Positions 36,601 to 51,600 of a DNA stretch of 64,000 bases are shown piece after piece. The notes below the pieces were generated by a model that was not told the origin of the DNA, searched no databases, and was given only the letters and a program-made list of their open reading frames with translations. The stretch comes from Alitta virens. Lineage: Eukaryota; Annelida; Polychaeta; Phyllodocida; Nereididae. Location: positions 20,801,638-20,865,637 of the forward strand of contig OW028584.1 of the NCBI GenBank assembly GCA_932294295.1. Reading direction: 5' to 3'. Both the position numbers and the translations under genes were made by a program. The number at the start of each line of letters is the position of its first letter. Position 1 is the stretch's first letter.

Positions 36601-39600
36601 ACACCAATTCTTTGTATCATTCAAAATGCTAATAGCAATTACTGTGTCATCTTTGAACAAACCATGAAATGACAGGTCAAAGAACCCCAATTTAGGCAAT
36701 TAGGCAATTGACACATGTATTGAATTTGCTGTATGCTCTACACCCATTCTTTGTATCATTCAAAATGCTAATAGCAATTGACATAACAGTCATGGCAGTT
36801 GGCAGAATGAGTAGAAATGAATGGCAATAAAGCTCATCCAAACAATGTATATAAAATGGTCAAAAATATTGACCACACCATTCATGTCAGGGCCATACAC
36901 AGAGCACCTTGCCGCCGCCAGACTACCTGCCTTCTCAGACAAATATCTCGCTTAATATTTGGTCTATTTTCAATCTGAAAATCTGTGTGGAATAAGTATG
37001 AACTCGACTATAATTCAATATTTATTTGACGAAAATCGGACTAATATTAGGGGAGCAGCAGCCTTTTAAAGTAGCGCTCAGCCTTACCTGCATTGATACA
37101 GTCCGGGCGCGGACGTCTGCGAGAGCACCACTGTTTGCCTCCGCCAACTTAGCTGCCTTCTCAGACGAATATCTCGCTTAATATTTGGTCTATTTTCAAT
37201 CCGAAAACGCGTATGGAATCAGTATGATTTATACTACAATTCAGTTCTGATTTGACGAAAATCGGATTAATATAAATGGAGCAGCAGCCACCGCAAGACA
37301 ACTGCCTTCTCAGACAAATATCTCGCTTAATATTCGGGTTTTTTTAAATCCGAAAATACGTATGGAATCACTATGAATTATACTACAAAACAATCTTTAT
37401 TTGACGAAAATCGGACTGATATTAGAGGAGCAGCGGCCTTTTATATTATATACGACCCCCTACGCTGATGATGCATGTACTAAAGGTAGAACTCGGCGAG
37501 TTACTCGGCGAGTTACTCCTACAACTCGGTGAGTTACTCCTACAACTCGCCGAGTTACTCCTGAACATCCCCCCGAGTGTAATACGAGCGAAAATAGCGC
37601 CGAGTAACTCGGCGAGTTCGAGGAGTAACTCGGCGAGTTCGAGGAGTAACTCGGCGAGTTCGAGGAGTAACTCGGCGAGTCATGGCCGAGTTTTTGGACT
37701 CCTGGATAATTCGCCGAGTGTGCCGTGCAGCACGGCATACTCGGGAGACTCGGCAAACTCGGCTCCAAATCTCACGAGTTCGCTACGAGACTCAGGAGTT
37801 ACTCCCCGAGCATCTCTCGAGTGCGAGGAGTAATCGCCGAGTTTAGTAAGAGTTGGGCCCGAGAGGCGTGTTACGTAATACTACGAGTTGACTACGAGTA
37901 ACTCGGCTATGTGGGAACGGGGCTTAACAGTCAGTGTATTATTGTCAGAATCTAATTGTTTTTTTTTCATTCTTATCTATTTAGATCTCACAGCAGTGAT
38001 GGCCTCATCCAGAGATTGGGACGAATTGGTATGGGCATGGGATGGATGGCATGAGGTTAGCTCCACCCAAATGCCTCCTCTGTATGAGGAATTCGTTGAA
38101 TTGCAGAACGAAGCTGCCACAACCAATGGTAAATTACATTTATTAAATTGATAAATATGGTTAATAATCAGTATGCAATCTGAGGCAATCTGCTTTCAAC
38201 TCCCCTTTGTTATTTGAAAAACCAAAGTGTCCAATTGATTTTTATAACCCTTTGAATTTCTAAAAATCCGTAGGTTTTTTTAACCACCACATTTGTCCCC
38301 AACATTTCCAAATAATTTGACACTACCCTGGAGAAATACAACTCAAAAGCACTTGGGTAAAAACGTGCACAGGACCACATCATATAGAGTTGTTACTCTA
38401 TTAATAATTTAATAAAATATGAGTAAATTATTTGGTTTAAGAGTTACTGGGTAACAAGATTGCTGCCCATATGCTATGAAACTGCACTCAGTCCACAATA
38501 TTTCTCACATTAAAAATATTAGGTCATCTGCAACATATTCAAATCCAAAATCTCTAGATTATGCTGATGGTGGTGCCTACTGGAGATCCTGGTATGAAGA
38601 CCCAACATTTGAGGAAGATGTAGCTGCCATTTGGGAAGAATTGAAGCCCTTCTACCAACAACTTCATGCCTTTGTTAGACGACGTCTGCAGACTTTCTAT
38701 GAAGGAAGACCATTCCCTGAATCTGGTCACATCCCAGGTCACATTTTGGGTAAGAATCATGATTCTCATCCAGTTTGCTGTGTATTAGTCCGAACAACAA
38801 CAACAACAACAACAACAAACAACAACAACAAACAAAAACTACAACAACAAACAAACAAACAACAAAATTTGTCCTTGGATAACTTCGTCCAGATTGCAAG
38901 ATCGCGTCTTCTAGATTGGTGCTTGCTTGTCGCGATTAGCTTTACTGTCAAATGCGACGGAGAGCAGATGAATCAACTTCAAACACCATCTTGTGACATC
39001 AAGATTTACCTGGCTTTGGGAGGGGTGGGGGCCTAGCAGTGGTAGCGCGCTGGACTTCCAACCACTGGGTCCTGGGTTCAATTCCCGGTTGAGCCTATGT
39101 TGGATGGCTGTTTCATCCTTCGTTTCATTGCCATGGTCCCTATCTGTCCTAATTAGCCCATCAGGTGCAGAAATACAGGACGTAAAGCCCTAATCCACCA
39201 CCACCACAACTACCACCACCTGGCTTTGGACAAAAGAACTTCTATACATGGACGACCAAGAATTCATTGCATGCACAAATTTCAAAATTAGCTAGACTAA
39301 GACTACACTTTATAACATTCGACTATAGACTGATGCTTCTAATTAAAAATGATTTCAGGCAACATGTGGGCACAGCAGTGGAACAATGTTGAAGAGATAT
39401 TAGCACCTTTTCCTGAAAAGCCTTTGCTGGACGTGACAGATGAAATGATCAGACAGGTAACTGGACAATAATAATACAACGAAGAAGAAAATTCAGAATA
39501 CAATGTCACGTTGTATGTAACAATTATACAATGAAGGAGATAAAAATATAAGAATATTTGCTATAAAAAAAGTTGCATAGGATCCCAATTCTTATTTTGA

Positions 39601-42600
39601 AAACAATAATTCTCATAAACATGATTCTGTAGGAGGAATGACTGCAGCAGATGTCATAGACCTAGAAACTAAACTCCGGAGGATGTCATATGAATCAAAG
39701 ACTCCCATTGGCTTAGGCAGTCCCTCAGCCAATGGGAGTCCTGGATTTACATGACGTCCTCTGGATTTACGACTTTCTCTGGAGTTTAGTTTCCCAAGTC
39801 TATGGGTTCTGCTGTCAAACTGCTGTCAAAAGGTTTAAAGTGGGAATATAAGGGATGATCAGTATTGGGGAGCAAATAAATAAGACATTAAATGCAGAAA
39901 TCGTCAGGGTAAACTCTGGAGTGACATTCACAAAGGGATCCTTCCGTCTCGTGCATTCTTCTGACTTAAATATTTATTGAAACTGTAGCTCCAATGCATA
40001 ATTTTGAATACATTTTTTTTTTTCATTGTAAAGGGCTACAATGTGACCTACATGTTTCAACTATCAGAAGAGTTCTTCACTTCTTTGAACTTGATCCCGA
40101 TGCCTCAAAACTTCTGGGATGACACCATGATGCTTCGTCCTGATGATGGGAGAGAAGTTGTATGCCATGCATCTGCTTGGGACTTCTACAATGGATACAA
40201 CTTCAGGTTGGTTTATTCAGTCAAACCTGCCCTTACGGAAACATGTAAAGAATGGTAGTTAACGGTCACCTGGTGTAAATGGCCACCTCCAACTTTCTCA
40301 AACTGACTTCTCCTTGTGTATTTCACCCCCCCCCCCCCCCCCCCGATTATTGAATGGCCAAATTTGTCAATTCATAATTTTGGGTTCACAACCTCACACA
40401 CATTGGAAAATCGTAAGCGTGATTTCACGGCATATCCATATATATGGCCCAGTGTTAGCCCAGTGTTAGCCCAGTGTTAGCCCAGTGTTAGCCAGGTTTG
40501 GCACTCTATATATATATATATGTTTATTAATACACTTCCACTTGAAGTAAAAGGTATATTACATTAAATGAATATCAGTTTGTATAGCTAATTACAGTAA
40601 TATAAAATAAATAGAAATATAAGTGTCATTTTGAACAGAGAAAGTCCATTAAATCATTTTGCTCCTCATCATTTAGCAAGTCACACATATTGTCCTTCAT
40701 TTCTTTAATTACTTGTTTGATGCTAATATCCTCATCAGTCAAATGGTAGAGAGTTTTGCGAAATGTTTTGATATTCATCACTTTTCTATCAAAGTGTCCT
40801 TCGAAAATCTATTCCAACGACCATTGGATGAAGATCGGGTTGTAAATTCGGAGAGATGATTATAAAGACTTAAGCAACTCAGACCACTGCAAACTAACCA
40901 GCTGTATTAACTATTTCTAGCAGATGTTGATTATTATTTTCCAGAGTGAAACAGTGCACAGAGGTGAACATGAACTGGTTGATGGTGACCCACCACGAGA
41001 TGGGCCATATTGAGTATTTCTTGCAGTACAAAGATCAACCAACAGTCTTCAGAGATGGAGCAAACCCTGGTAGGTATACGTTGTCATCTATAGACTACAA
41101 ATTTGGAATTGTATCTTCATCTTATTTATTCGGCAGTAAAACAAAAACTATGCGACATGCTTCATAGTTTCAACAAAAGCTAAACATTCAACATTACATC
41201 ACTGCAAAATGTGTACAATTCTGATATCAAAAGGTAGTAGCATTCAGTTAAATGCAGAGCATTTCAACTTTCGTTTTGCCCTTTGAACTAATCCAAGACA
41301 AAACCTGGACAGGACAGGTCTGGTCATGATCTACATTCAAGCTCCCTAAAAAATAAACCCAAAAGAACCCTGTACTATGTAAAGATTTATATAGCGCAAG
41401 CTAGTGAAAAGTATACTCATCTGATACCTACTTACAACTTTGGTGCCATTCCAGGATTCCATGAAGCTATCGGAGATGTTATGGAACTGTCCGTGTCCAC
41501 CCCAGAACATTTGCAGGTCATCGGTCTTTTGCCAGACTACCAAGAAGACCCTGAGACCGACTTGAACTTCTTGATGAGCATGGCATTGAAGAAGATTGCT
41601 TTCATTCCATTTGGATACTTGATCGACCAATGGAGGTGGGGCGTATTCCGTGGTGATATCACTCCAGAGAATTACAACTCTGAATGGTGGAGACTGAGGT
41701 GATTTACATATCTACTTAATGACGTCACAAGTACAACTGTCAATAGTTACAAGACGCCATATTTGGCTATTATAGTTGGTGGAAACTGAGGAGACTTTAA
41801 TATCTACTTAAGTTAATGATGTCACAAGTACAACTGTCAATAGTTACAAGACACCATATTTGGCTATTATAGTTGATGGAAACTGAGGAGACTTTAATAT
41901 CTACTTAAGTTAATGATGTCACAAGAACGTACAACTGTCAATAGTTACATCATTCACGTCCTTGGTTACATGACACCATATTTGGCTATTATAGTTGGTG
42001 GAAACTGAGGAGACTTTAATATCTACTTAAGTTAATGATGTCACAAGAACAACTGTCAATAGTTACATGACACCATATTTGGCTATTATAGTTGGTGGAA
42101 ACTGAGGAGACTTTAATATCTACTTAAGTTAATGATGTCACAAGTACAACTGTCAATAGTTACATGACACCATATTTGGCTATTATAGGTGGTGGAAACT
42201 GATGAGACTTTAATATCTACTTAAGTTAATGATGTCACAAGTACAACTGTCCATAGTTACAAGACACCATATTTGGCTATTATAGTTGGTGGAAACTGAG
42301 GAGACTTTAATATCTACTTAAGTTAATGATGTCACAAGTACAACTGTCAATAGTTACAAGACACCATATTTGGCTATTATAGTTGGTGGAAACTGAGGAG
42401 ACTTTAATATCTACTTAAGTTAATGACATCACAAGTACAACTGTCAATAGTTACAGGACCCCATATTTGGCTATTATAGTTGGTGGAAACTGAGGAGACT
42501 TTAATATCTACTTAAGTTAATGACGTCACAAGTAAAACTGTCAATAGTTACAAGACACCATATTTGGCTATTATAGTTCATGGAAACTGAGGAGACTTTA

Positions 42601-45600
42601 ATATTTACTTAAGTTAATGACGTCACAAGTACAACTGTCAATAGTTACAAGACCCCATATTTGGCTATTATAGTTGGTGGAAACTGAGGAGACTTTAATA
42701 TCTACTTAAGTTAATGATGTCACAAGTACAACTGTCAATAGTTACAAGACACCATATTTGGCTATTATAGTTGGTGGAAACTGAGGAGACTTTAATATCT
42801 ACTTAAGTTAATGATGTCACAAGTACGACTGTCCATAGTTACAAGACACCATATTTGGCTATTATAGTTGGTGGAAACTGAGGAGACTTTAATATCTACT
42901 TAAGTTAATGACATCACAAGTACAACTGTCAATAGTTACAAGACCCCATGTTTGGCTATTATAGTTGGTGGAAACTGAGGAGACTTTAATATCTACTTAA
43001 GTTAATGACGTCACAAGTAAAACTGTCAATAGTTACAAGACACCATATTTGGCTATTATAGTTGATGGGAACTGAGGAGACTTTAATATTTACTTAAGTT
43101 AATGACGTTACAAGTACAACTGTCAATAGTTACAAGACACCATATTTGGCTATTACAGTTGGTGGAAACTGAGGAGACTTGAATATCTACTTAAGTTAAT
43201 GATGTCACAAGTACAACTGTCAATAGTTACATGACACCATATTTGGCTATTATAGTTGGTGGAAACTGAGGAGACTTTAATATCTACTTAAGTTAATGAA
43301 GTCACAAGTACAACTGTCAATAGTTACAAGACACCATATTTGGCTATTATAGTTGGTGGAAACTGAGGAGACTTTAATATCTACTTAAGTTAATGACGTT
43401 ACAAGTACAACTGTCAATAGTTACAAGACCCCATATTTGGCTATTATAGTTGGTGGAAACTGAGGAGACTTTAATATCTACTTAAGTTAATGACGTCACA
43501 ACAACTGTCAATAGTTACAAGACCCCATGTTTGGCTATTATAGTTGGTGGAAACTGAGGAGACTTTAATATCTACTTAAGTTAATGATGTCACAAGTACA
43601 ACTGTCAATAGTTACATGACACCATATTTGGCTATTATAGGTGGTGGAAACTGATGAGACTTTAATATCTACTTAAGTTAATGATGTCACAAGTACAACT
43701 GTCCATAGTTACAAGACACCATATTTGGCTATTATAGTTGGTGGAAACTGAGGAGACTTTAATATCTACTTAAGTTAATGACGTCACAACAACTGTCAAT
43801 AGTTACAAGACCCCATGTTTGGCTATTATAGTTGGTGGAAACTGAGGAGACTTTAATATCTACTTAAGTTAATGATGTCACAAGTACAACTGTCAATAGT
43901 TACATGACACCATATTTGGCTATTATAGGTGGTGGAAACTGATGAGACTTTAATATCTACTTAAGTTAATGATGTCACAAGTACAACTGTCCATAGTTAC
44001 AAGACACCATATTTGGCTATTATAGTTGGTGGAAACTGAGGAGACTTTAATATCTACTTAAGTTAATGATGTCACAAGTACAACTGTCAATAGTTACAAG
44101 ACACCATATTTGGCTATTATAGTTGGTGGAAACTGAGGAGACTTTAATATCTACTTAAGTTAATGACATCACAAGTACAACTGTCAATAGTTACAGGACC
44201 CCATATTTGGCTATTATAGTTGGTGGAAACTGAGGAGACTTTAATATCTACTTAAGTTAATGACGTCACAAGTAAAACTGTCAATAGTTACAAGACACCA
44301 TATTTGGCTATTATAGTTCATGGAAACTGAGGAGACTTTAATATTTACTTAAGTTAATGACGTCACAAGTACAACTGTCAATAGTTACAAGACCCCATAT
44401 TTGGCTATTATAGTTGGTGGAAACTGAGGAGACTTTAATATCTACTTAAGTTAATGATGTCACAAGTACAACTGTCAATAGTTACAAGACACCATATTTG
44501 GCTATTATAGTTGGTGGAAACTGAGGAGACTTTAATATCTACTTAAGTTAATGATGTCACAAGTACGACTGTCCATAGTTACAAGACACCATATTTGGCT
44601 ATTATAGTTGGTGGAAACTGAGGAGACTTTAATATCTACTTAAGTTAATGACATCACAAGTACAACTGTCAATAGTTACAAGACCCCATATTTGGCTATT
44701 ATAGGTGGTGGAAACTGATGAGACTTTAATATCTACTTAAGTTAATGATGTCACAAGTACAACTGTCCATAGTTACAAGACACCATATTTGGCTATTATA
44801 GTTGGTGGAAACTGAGGAGACTTTAATATCTACTTAAGTTAATGACGTCACAAGTAAAACTGTCAATAGTTACAAGACACCATATTTGGCTATTATAGTT
44901 GATGGGAACTGAGGAGACTTTAATATTTACTTAAGTTAATGACGTTACAAGTACAACTGTCAATAGTTACAAGACACCATATTTGGCTATTACAGTTGGT
45001 GGAAACTGAGGAGACTTGAATATCTACTTAAGTTAATGATGTCACAAGTACAACTGTCAATAGTTACATGACACCATATTTGGCTATTATAGTTGGTGGA
45101 AACTGAGGAGACTTTAATATCTACTTAAGTTAATGAAGTCACAAGTACAACTGTCAATAGTTACAAGACACCATATTTGGCTATTATAGTTGGTGGAAAC
45201 TGAGGAGACTTTAATATCTACTTAAGTTAATGACGTTACAAGTACAACTGTCAATAGTTACAAGACCCCATATTTGGCTATTATAGTTGGTGGAAACTGA
45301 GGAGACTTTAATATCTACTTAAGTTAATGACGTCACAACAACTGTCAATAGTTACAAGACCCCATGTTTGGCTATTATAGTTGGTGGAAACTGAGGAGAC
45401 TTTAATATCTACTTAAGTTAATGATGTCACAAGTACAACTGTCAATAGTTACATGACACCATATTTGGCTATTATAGGTGGTGGAAACTGATGAGACTTT
45501 AATATCTACTTAAGTTAATGATGTCACAAGTACAACTGTCCATAGTTACAAGACACCATATTTGGCTATTATAGTTGGTGGAAACTGAGGAGACTTTAAT

Positions 45601-48600
45601 ATCTACTTAAGTTAATGACATCACAACAACTGTCAATAGTTACAAGACCCCATGTTTGGCTATTATAGTTGGTGGAAACTGATGAGACTTTAATATCTAC
45701 TTAAGTTAATGATGTCACAAGTACAACTGTCCATAGTTACAAGACACCATATTTGGCTATTATAGTTGGTGGAAACTGAGGAGACTTTAATATCTACTTA
45801 AGTTAATGACGTCACAACAACTGTCAATAGTTACAAGACCCCATGTTTGGCTATTATAGTTGGTGGAAACTGAGGAGACTTTAATATCTACTTAAGTTAA
45901 TGATGTCACAAGTACAACTGTCAATAGTTACATGACACCATATTTGGCTATTATAGGTGGTGGAAACTGATGAGACTTTAATATCTACTTAAGTTAATGA
46001 TGTCACAAGTACAACTGTCCATAGTTACAAGACACCATATTTGGCTATTATAGTTGGTGGAAACTGAGGAGACTTTAATATCTACTTAAGTTAATGATGT
46101 CACAAGTACAACTGTCAATAGTTACAAGACACCATATTTGGCTATTATAGTTGGTGGAAACTGAGGAGACTTTAATATCTACTTAAGTTAATGACATCAC
46201 AAGTACAACTGTCAATAGTTACAGGACCCCATATTTGGCTATTATAGTTGGTGGAAACTGAGGAGACTTTAATATCTACTTAAGTTAATGACGTCACAAG
46301 TAAAACTGTCAATAGTTACAAGACACCATATTTGGCTATTATAGTTCATGGAAACTGAGGAGACTTTAATATTTACTTAAGTTAATGACGTCACAAGTAC
46401 AACTGTCAATAGTTACAAGACCCCATATTTGGCTATTATAGTTGGTGGAAACTGAGGAGACTTTAATATCTACTTAAGTTAATGATGTCACAAGTACAAC
46501 TGTCAATAGTTACAAGACACCATATTTGGCTATTATAGTTGGTGGAAACTGAGGAGACTTTAATATCTACTTAAGTTAATGATGTCACAAGTACGACTGT
46601 CCATAGTTACAAGACACCATATTTGGCTATTATAGTTGGTGGAAACTGAGGAGACTTTAATATCTACTTAAGTTAATGACATCACAAGTACAACTGTCAA
46701 TAGTTACAAGACCCCATGTTTGGCTATTATAGTTGGTGGAAACTGAGGAGACTTTAATATCTACTTAAGTTAATGACGTCACAAGTAAAACTGTCAATAG
46801 TTACAAGACACCATATTTGGCTATTATAGTTGATGGGAACTGAGGAGACTTTAATATTTACTTAAGTTAATGACGTTACAAGTACAACTGTCAATAGTTA
46901 CAAGACACCATATTTGGCTATTACAGTTGGTGGAAACTGAGGAGACTTGAATATCTACTTAAGTTAATGATGTCACAAGTACAACTGTCAATAGTTACAT
47001 GACACCATATTTGGCTATTATAGTTGGTGGAAACTGAGGAGACTTTAATATCTACTTAAGTTAATGAAGTCACAAGTACAACTGTCAATAGTTACAAGAC
47101 ACCATATTTGGCTATTATAGTTGGTGGAAACTGAGGAGACTTTAATATCTACTTAAGTTAATGACGTTACAAGTACAACTGTCAATAGTTACAAGACCCC
47201 ATATTTGGCTATTATAGTTGGTGGAAACTGAGGAGACTTTAATATCTACTTAAGTTAATGACGTCACAACAACTGTCAATAGTTACAAGACCCCATGTTT
47301 GGCTATTATAGTTGGTGGAAACTGAGGAGACTTTAATATCTACTTAAGTTAATGAAGTCACAAGTACAACTGTCAATAGTTACAAGACACCATATTTGGC
47401 TATTATAGTTGGTGGAAACTGAGGAGACTTTAATATCTACTTAAGTTAATGACGTTACAAGTACAACTGTCAATAGTTACAAGACCCCATATTTGGCTAT
47501 TATAGTTGGTGGAAACTGAGGAGACTTTAATATCTACTTAAGTTAATGACGTCACAACAACTGTCAATAGTTACAAGACCCCATGTTTGGCTATTATAGT
47601 TGGTGGAAACTGAGGAGACTTTAATATCTACTTAAGTTAATGATGTCACAAGTACAACTGTCAATAGTTACATGACACCATATTTGGCTATTAGGATGGC
47701 TGTTTGATTGGATATATATGCTTAATGCCTCCTGTTCTTTGGGGAAGTTTGCTTGGCAAGAGTATGACAGAGATTCTTGTTTTGGGTACTTTAACATCAT
47801 ACCTTCCAAGTTAATAGAAGTTATTCACTGCATGGTCAAATTCAGCTTCTACATCAGCTTAGAGACTCCTGAAACAACTGATAATACCAGTGATATTTCA
47901 TAAGACGTGTTGCTACTACTACAAATGTATAGCCTGTATGAAAGTGTAAAAGGGATATCGCATAGCTTGTTCGAGGTATACAATGTGTGGAAATTCCATG
48001 CTAATTTCCAGTAAACTGCGTGCTCATTTTGCATGAACTGCATGTTAATTTCGAGTGAATTTAGCCTGCCTACCTTAGCTGTCAATTGCACATTTTGCGT
48101 GCATTTTTTAATTCATGCACATTTTCTGTCGAAAGGCGGGCGCAAAATCAGTTTGCAATTTAGAAGAAATACACTCAAAATGTGCTTGAAATTTACTTAA
48201 CACGCAATGTGATGTCCCTTTCGCGTTTTCCTATGTCTGTCTGGTCTTAAAAAATACATGTGAAAAATAATTCATATTGGAAAAAAATGATCGGTTTAAA
48301 GTGAAGTTTCCACCAGCACGCAGTGTGTAACTAATAGTAATATTTTTCAGATGTTCTATCCAAGGACTTGCACCTCCTTCAGAAAGATACGATGGAGTTC
48401 ATTTTGATGCAGGAGCCAAGTTCCATGTTCCATCCAATGTGCCTTACATTAGGTGAGCATAAATTGCTACTAAAGCATCTAAAAAGTTTGGCTGTGTTAC
48501 CTGAGTGTGTTGGTAATAAAGGTCTATAGTCCAGAGGACACATTTTCTATACAATTCCAGGTTGTGACAATCAATATAGTTAAGATGCTCATTACCTTAT

Positions 48601-51600
48601 CAAAGTTTGACTTTGTTGGCAAATAAAGGTCTAGAGTCAACATCTTTTAGAAAAAAACATGAAACCTTTCAAGTGACATTTGATATAGTTATCACATTTT
48701 ATTCTTGTCATTGATGACTGTTTGAAGCACAGATTTTACAATACACCCATTTGATTTTTTTTCCAGGTATTTCGTCAGTCACATTCTCCAGTTCTCCTTC
48801 CACAAAGCTCTTTGCGATGCCGCTGGCAACGACCGACCTCTCCATCGTTGTGATATCTTTGGATCAGCGGAGGCTGGTCAAGTCTTCACGTAAGTTCCTT
48901 GGGGTCTATTTTTACCATTGAATACTGTCATTTCACTACATACACTCTGGCTAATTTAGTGTCAGTTGAATTGGCTTGATAGGTCATGTTCTAACTTAAT
49001 TTTATTGGTTATCAACAGATAAATCGTTATGCCCTTACTTATTATCGTTGTAGTGATTATGTAGAATCAATTTTCAATTTTCTCTTGATTCTAAGAGCAT
49101 GATGTCATAGTTTTCTCCTGTGTTTGCACTATAAATTGCACGTTTCATTTTCTAAAGAATCAAAACAATACTCAAGCCAAACAAGATAGCATTGTAAAAG
49201 CAGTTTGTTTGACTAAATCCCTCATGGTGTCACGGATGAAGAAGAAAAGTTTGGAAGACTATTCTACATAATTATTACAACGATAATAAATAATCAGCCT
49301 ATCAAACAGTCATATATGCATGTATGCTCTCCACCAATCACAAAAGTCTGTTTATATTATAAAAACCGGAATATGAGTGAAGAGTGTCTGTGGTTAGAAG
49401 AACACATGTATCACCAAATGCTTTGTAGTCTTGCGAACCGAATGCAAAACTTTATGCAGCTCATAGTTAGTTAGTTAGTGTTATTGTTTAACGCCTCATC
49501 AGCACCTGAGTGGGCTATGTAGAGGCTCTCTAGGGTAAGATTGATTATCTATAGTTGGGAGTAGAAACCAGAAGCATGTAAAAAATCAATAATTGTCTGC
49601 GTTGGATAGCTGGAGCAGCTTGTGCAATGTGCACTGTCCTGTTTTAGCCACTGGGGATAGAGGACTTCACCCCAAGTGTTTCCACCCTCGCCGCGTGGAG
49701 GCCCAGGACCTTCGAGGGTTTATGCAGCTCAAAAATTTCTTTTGGCATTACAGTTTACCTTGCGGGAGACTTTTTAAAGCTTATCTAAGGACAAGACAGC
49801 AAAATGCAATATTGTAAAACTGTCTAAAAAGGCCAGCAATTGCCATTTATTGCCAGTAATTAGTATTACAGAGTTTAGTTTCCAAGTCCATGAAATTTGC
49901 TTTAAAAGTTTCAAAACAATAGCACATGATAGCATTGCGCCAAGTTCATTGACTCAGAAACAAATCTTATTGTCTTGGAAGCTAAACTCCAGATGACGTC
50001 ATAGGAATTCAGGATTCCTATTGGCTGAGTGACTCACTTAACCAATGGTAGTCCTTATTCAAATGATGTCATCTGAAGTTTAGCTTCCAAGTGTATGAGA
50101 TGGGGTGGGGGCCTAGCTCAGTGGTAGCATGCTGGGCTTCCAACCACTGGGACCCAAGTTCAATTCTCTGTCGAAACCTAAGTTGAATGGCTGTTTCATC
50201 CTTCATCTCATTGCCTTGATCCCTGCCTGTCCTAACTAGTCCATCAGGTGCAGAAATACAGGACGTAAAGGCCCAATCACCCACCCACCCCAAGTGTATG
50301 AGATTGGTTTCCAACTCTATGAAATTGGCTGTTATTGCAACTTACTCTGACCTGAATTGGATCGAGACTAATATCTATCTAGTTTTTATTCTGGTGGTCG
50401 TTGTTGAAAATTTGGGATGAATGTACTGAAAACAAGACGCACAATAACGTCCTTGACCCCAAGCCAATCCAGTTTTCATGGACACTTATCAATTGCTTTT
50501 AGCCATAAAAATGAGGTCAATATCAAAATGAAACAGATCGTATGAGCAATTTGTAGATTTTTAATGTATGCCATTGCCATAATACGTGATTTTGATGTTT
50601 CAAATTGCCAACTTGAAACTTATCATCTGTCACCAACTGGAACGTTCTCATTGCCATCTGTGATCACTCACATGGATACAATGTAATTGTTGAAAAAGCC
50701 CTAAATCATTAAAACAAGTTCAACAGCAGATTTAGCATTATCATCATGAAACAAATGAAATTGCCACAACGTCATATATTTGTAAGATTATTTTTTTTCT
50801 GTTCAGTAAAATTAAAGTGTTGTCAGTAGTAACGTATCAGAATACAATGTAGAAGAAATTCTTTATGGCAAAGTACTTTTTTCCTTCGTACAATTCATTA
50901 TGATTCCAAGCAAATAACAGGCTTCTTTGATGAAATTCACCTAAATATTATACATGTGTACTATAGACATTGTGCAGTACACCAGGTGGAGCTTCATATG
51001 CCACGAACGATTGTAGCTCCCCCTGTGATGAACTTCTGAGAGCTCCATATCCACATAGCTATGGTGGAGAGTGACATTGTGATTTTGAATGTTACCCTGC
51101 CTCTGTGGTCACAGCATCAATATCATACAATGTAATTACTTATGTAGTACCAAATAACTATTCATACTCTTACAATTTACACTTAATCCCACGTGCAGAT
51201 CTTGAATTTGCCAGAGTGATCTGCTGTTCACTAAAGCGCCATTATTTATTATCGGTTATTTTTGGGTGGACGTTAGTTCACAGTCAGAGGACAACCCCTA
51301 GGCTGAGTTGGCTCACCTGAAATTGCGTGTCGCGGGGTTTTGGCATAATTTAAAGACCTGCTAATGCGAAAGTCTGTGCCGGGTGATGAAAATACTACTG
51401 TACACCAAATGTTATTGCGATGAATATTAACAAAGTTATTGGCAATTTTTGCCCACATTCATTGATAAGATTCGCGCCAACCTCGGCCTATGCAGTGTCC
51501 TCTGACTGTGAACTGGCGTCCACAATGAATAACTTATAACAAAAAACGGTGCTAAAGTGAACGGCTCAGTAGCTCTTGACTTGGCAAATCTTGACTATGA

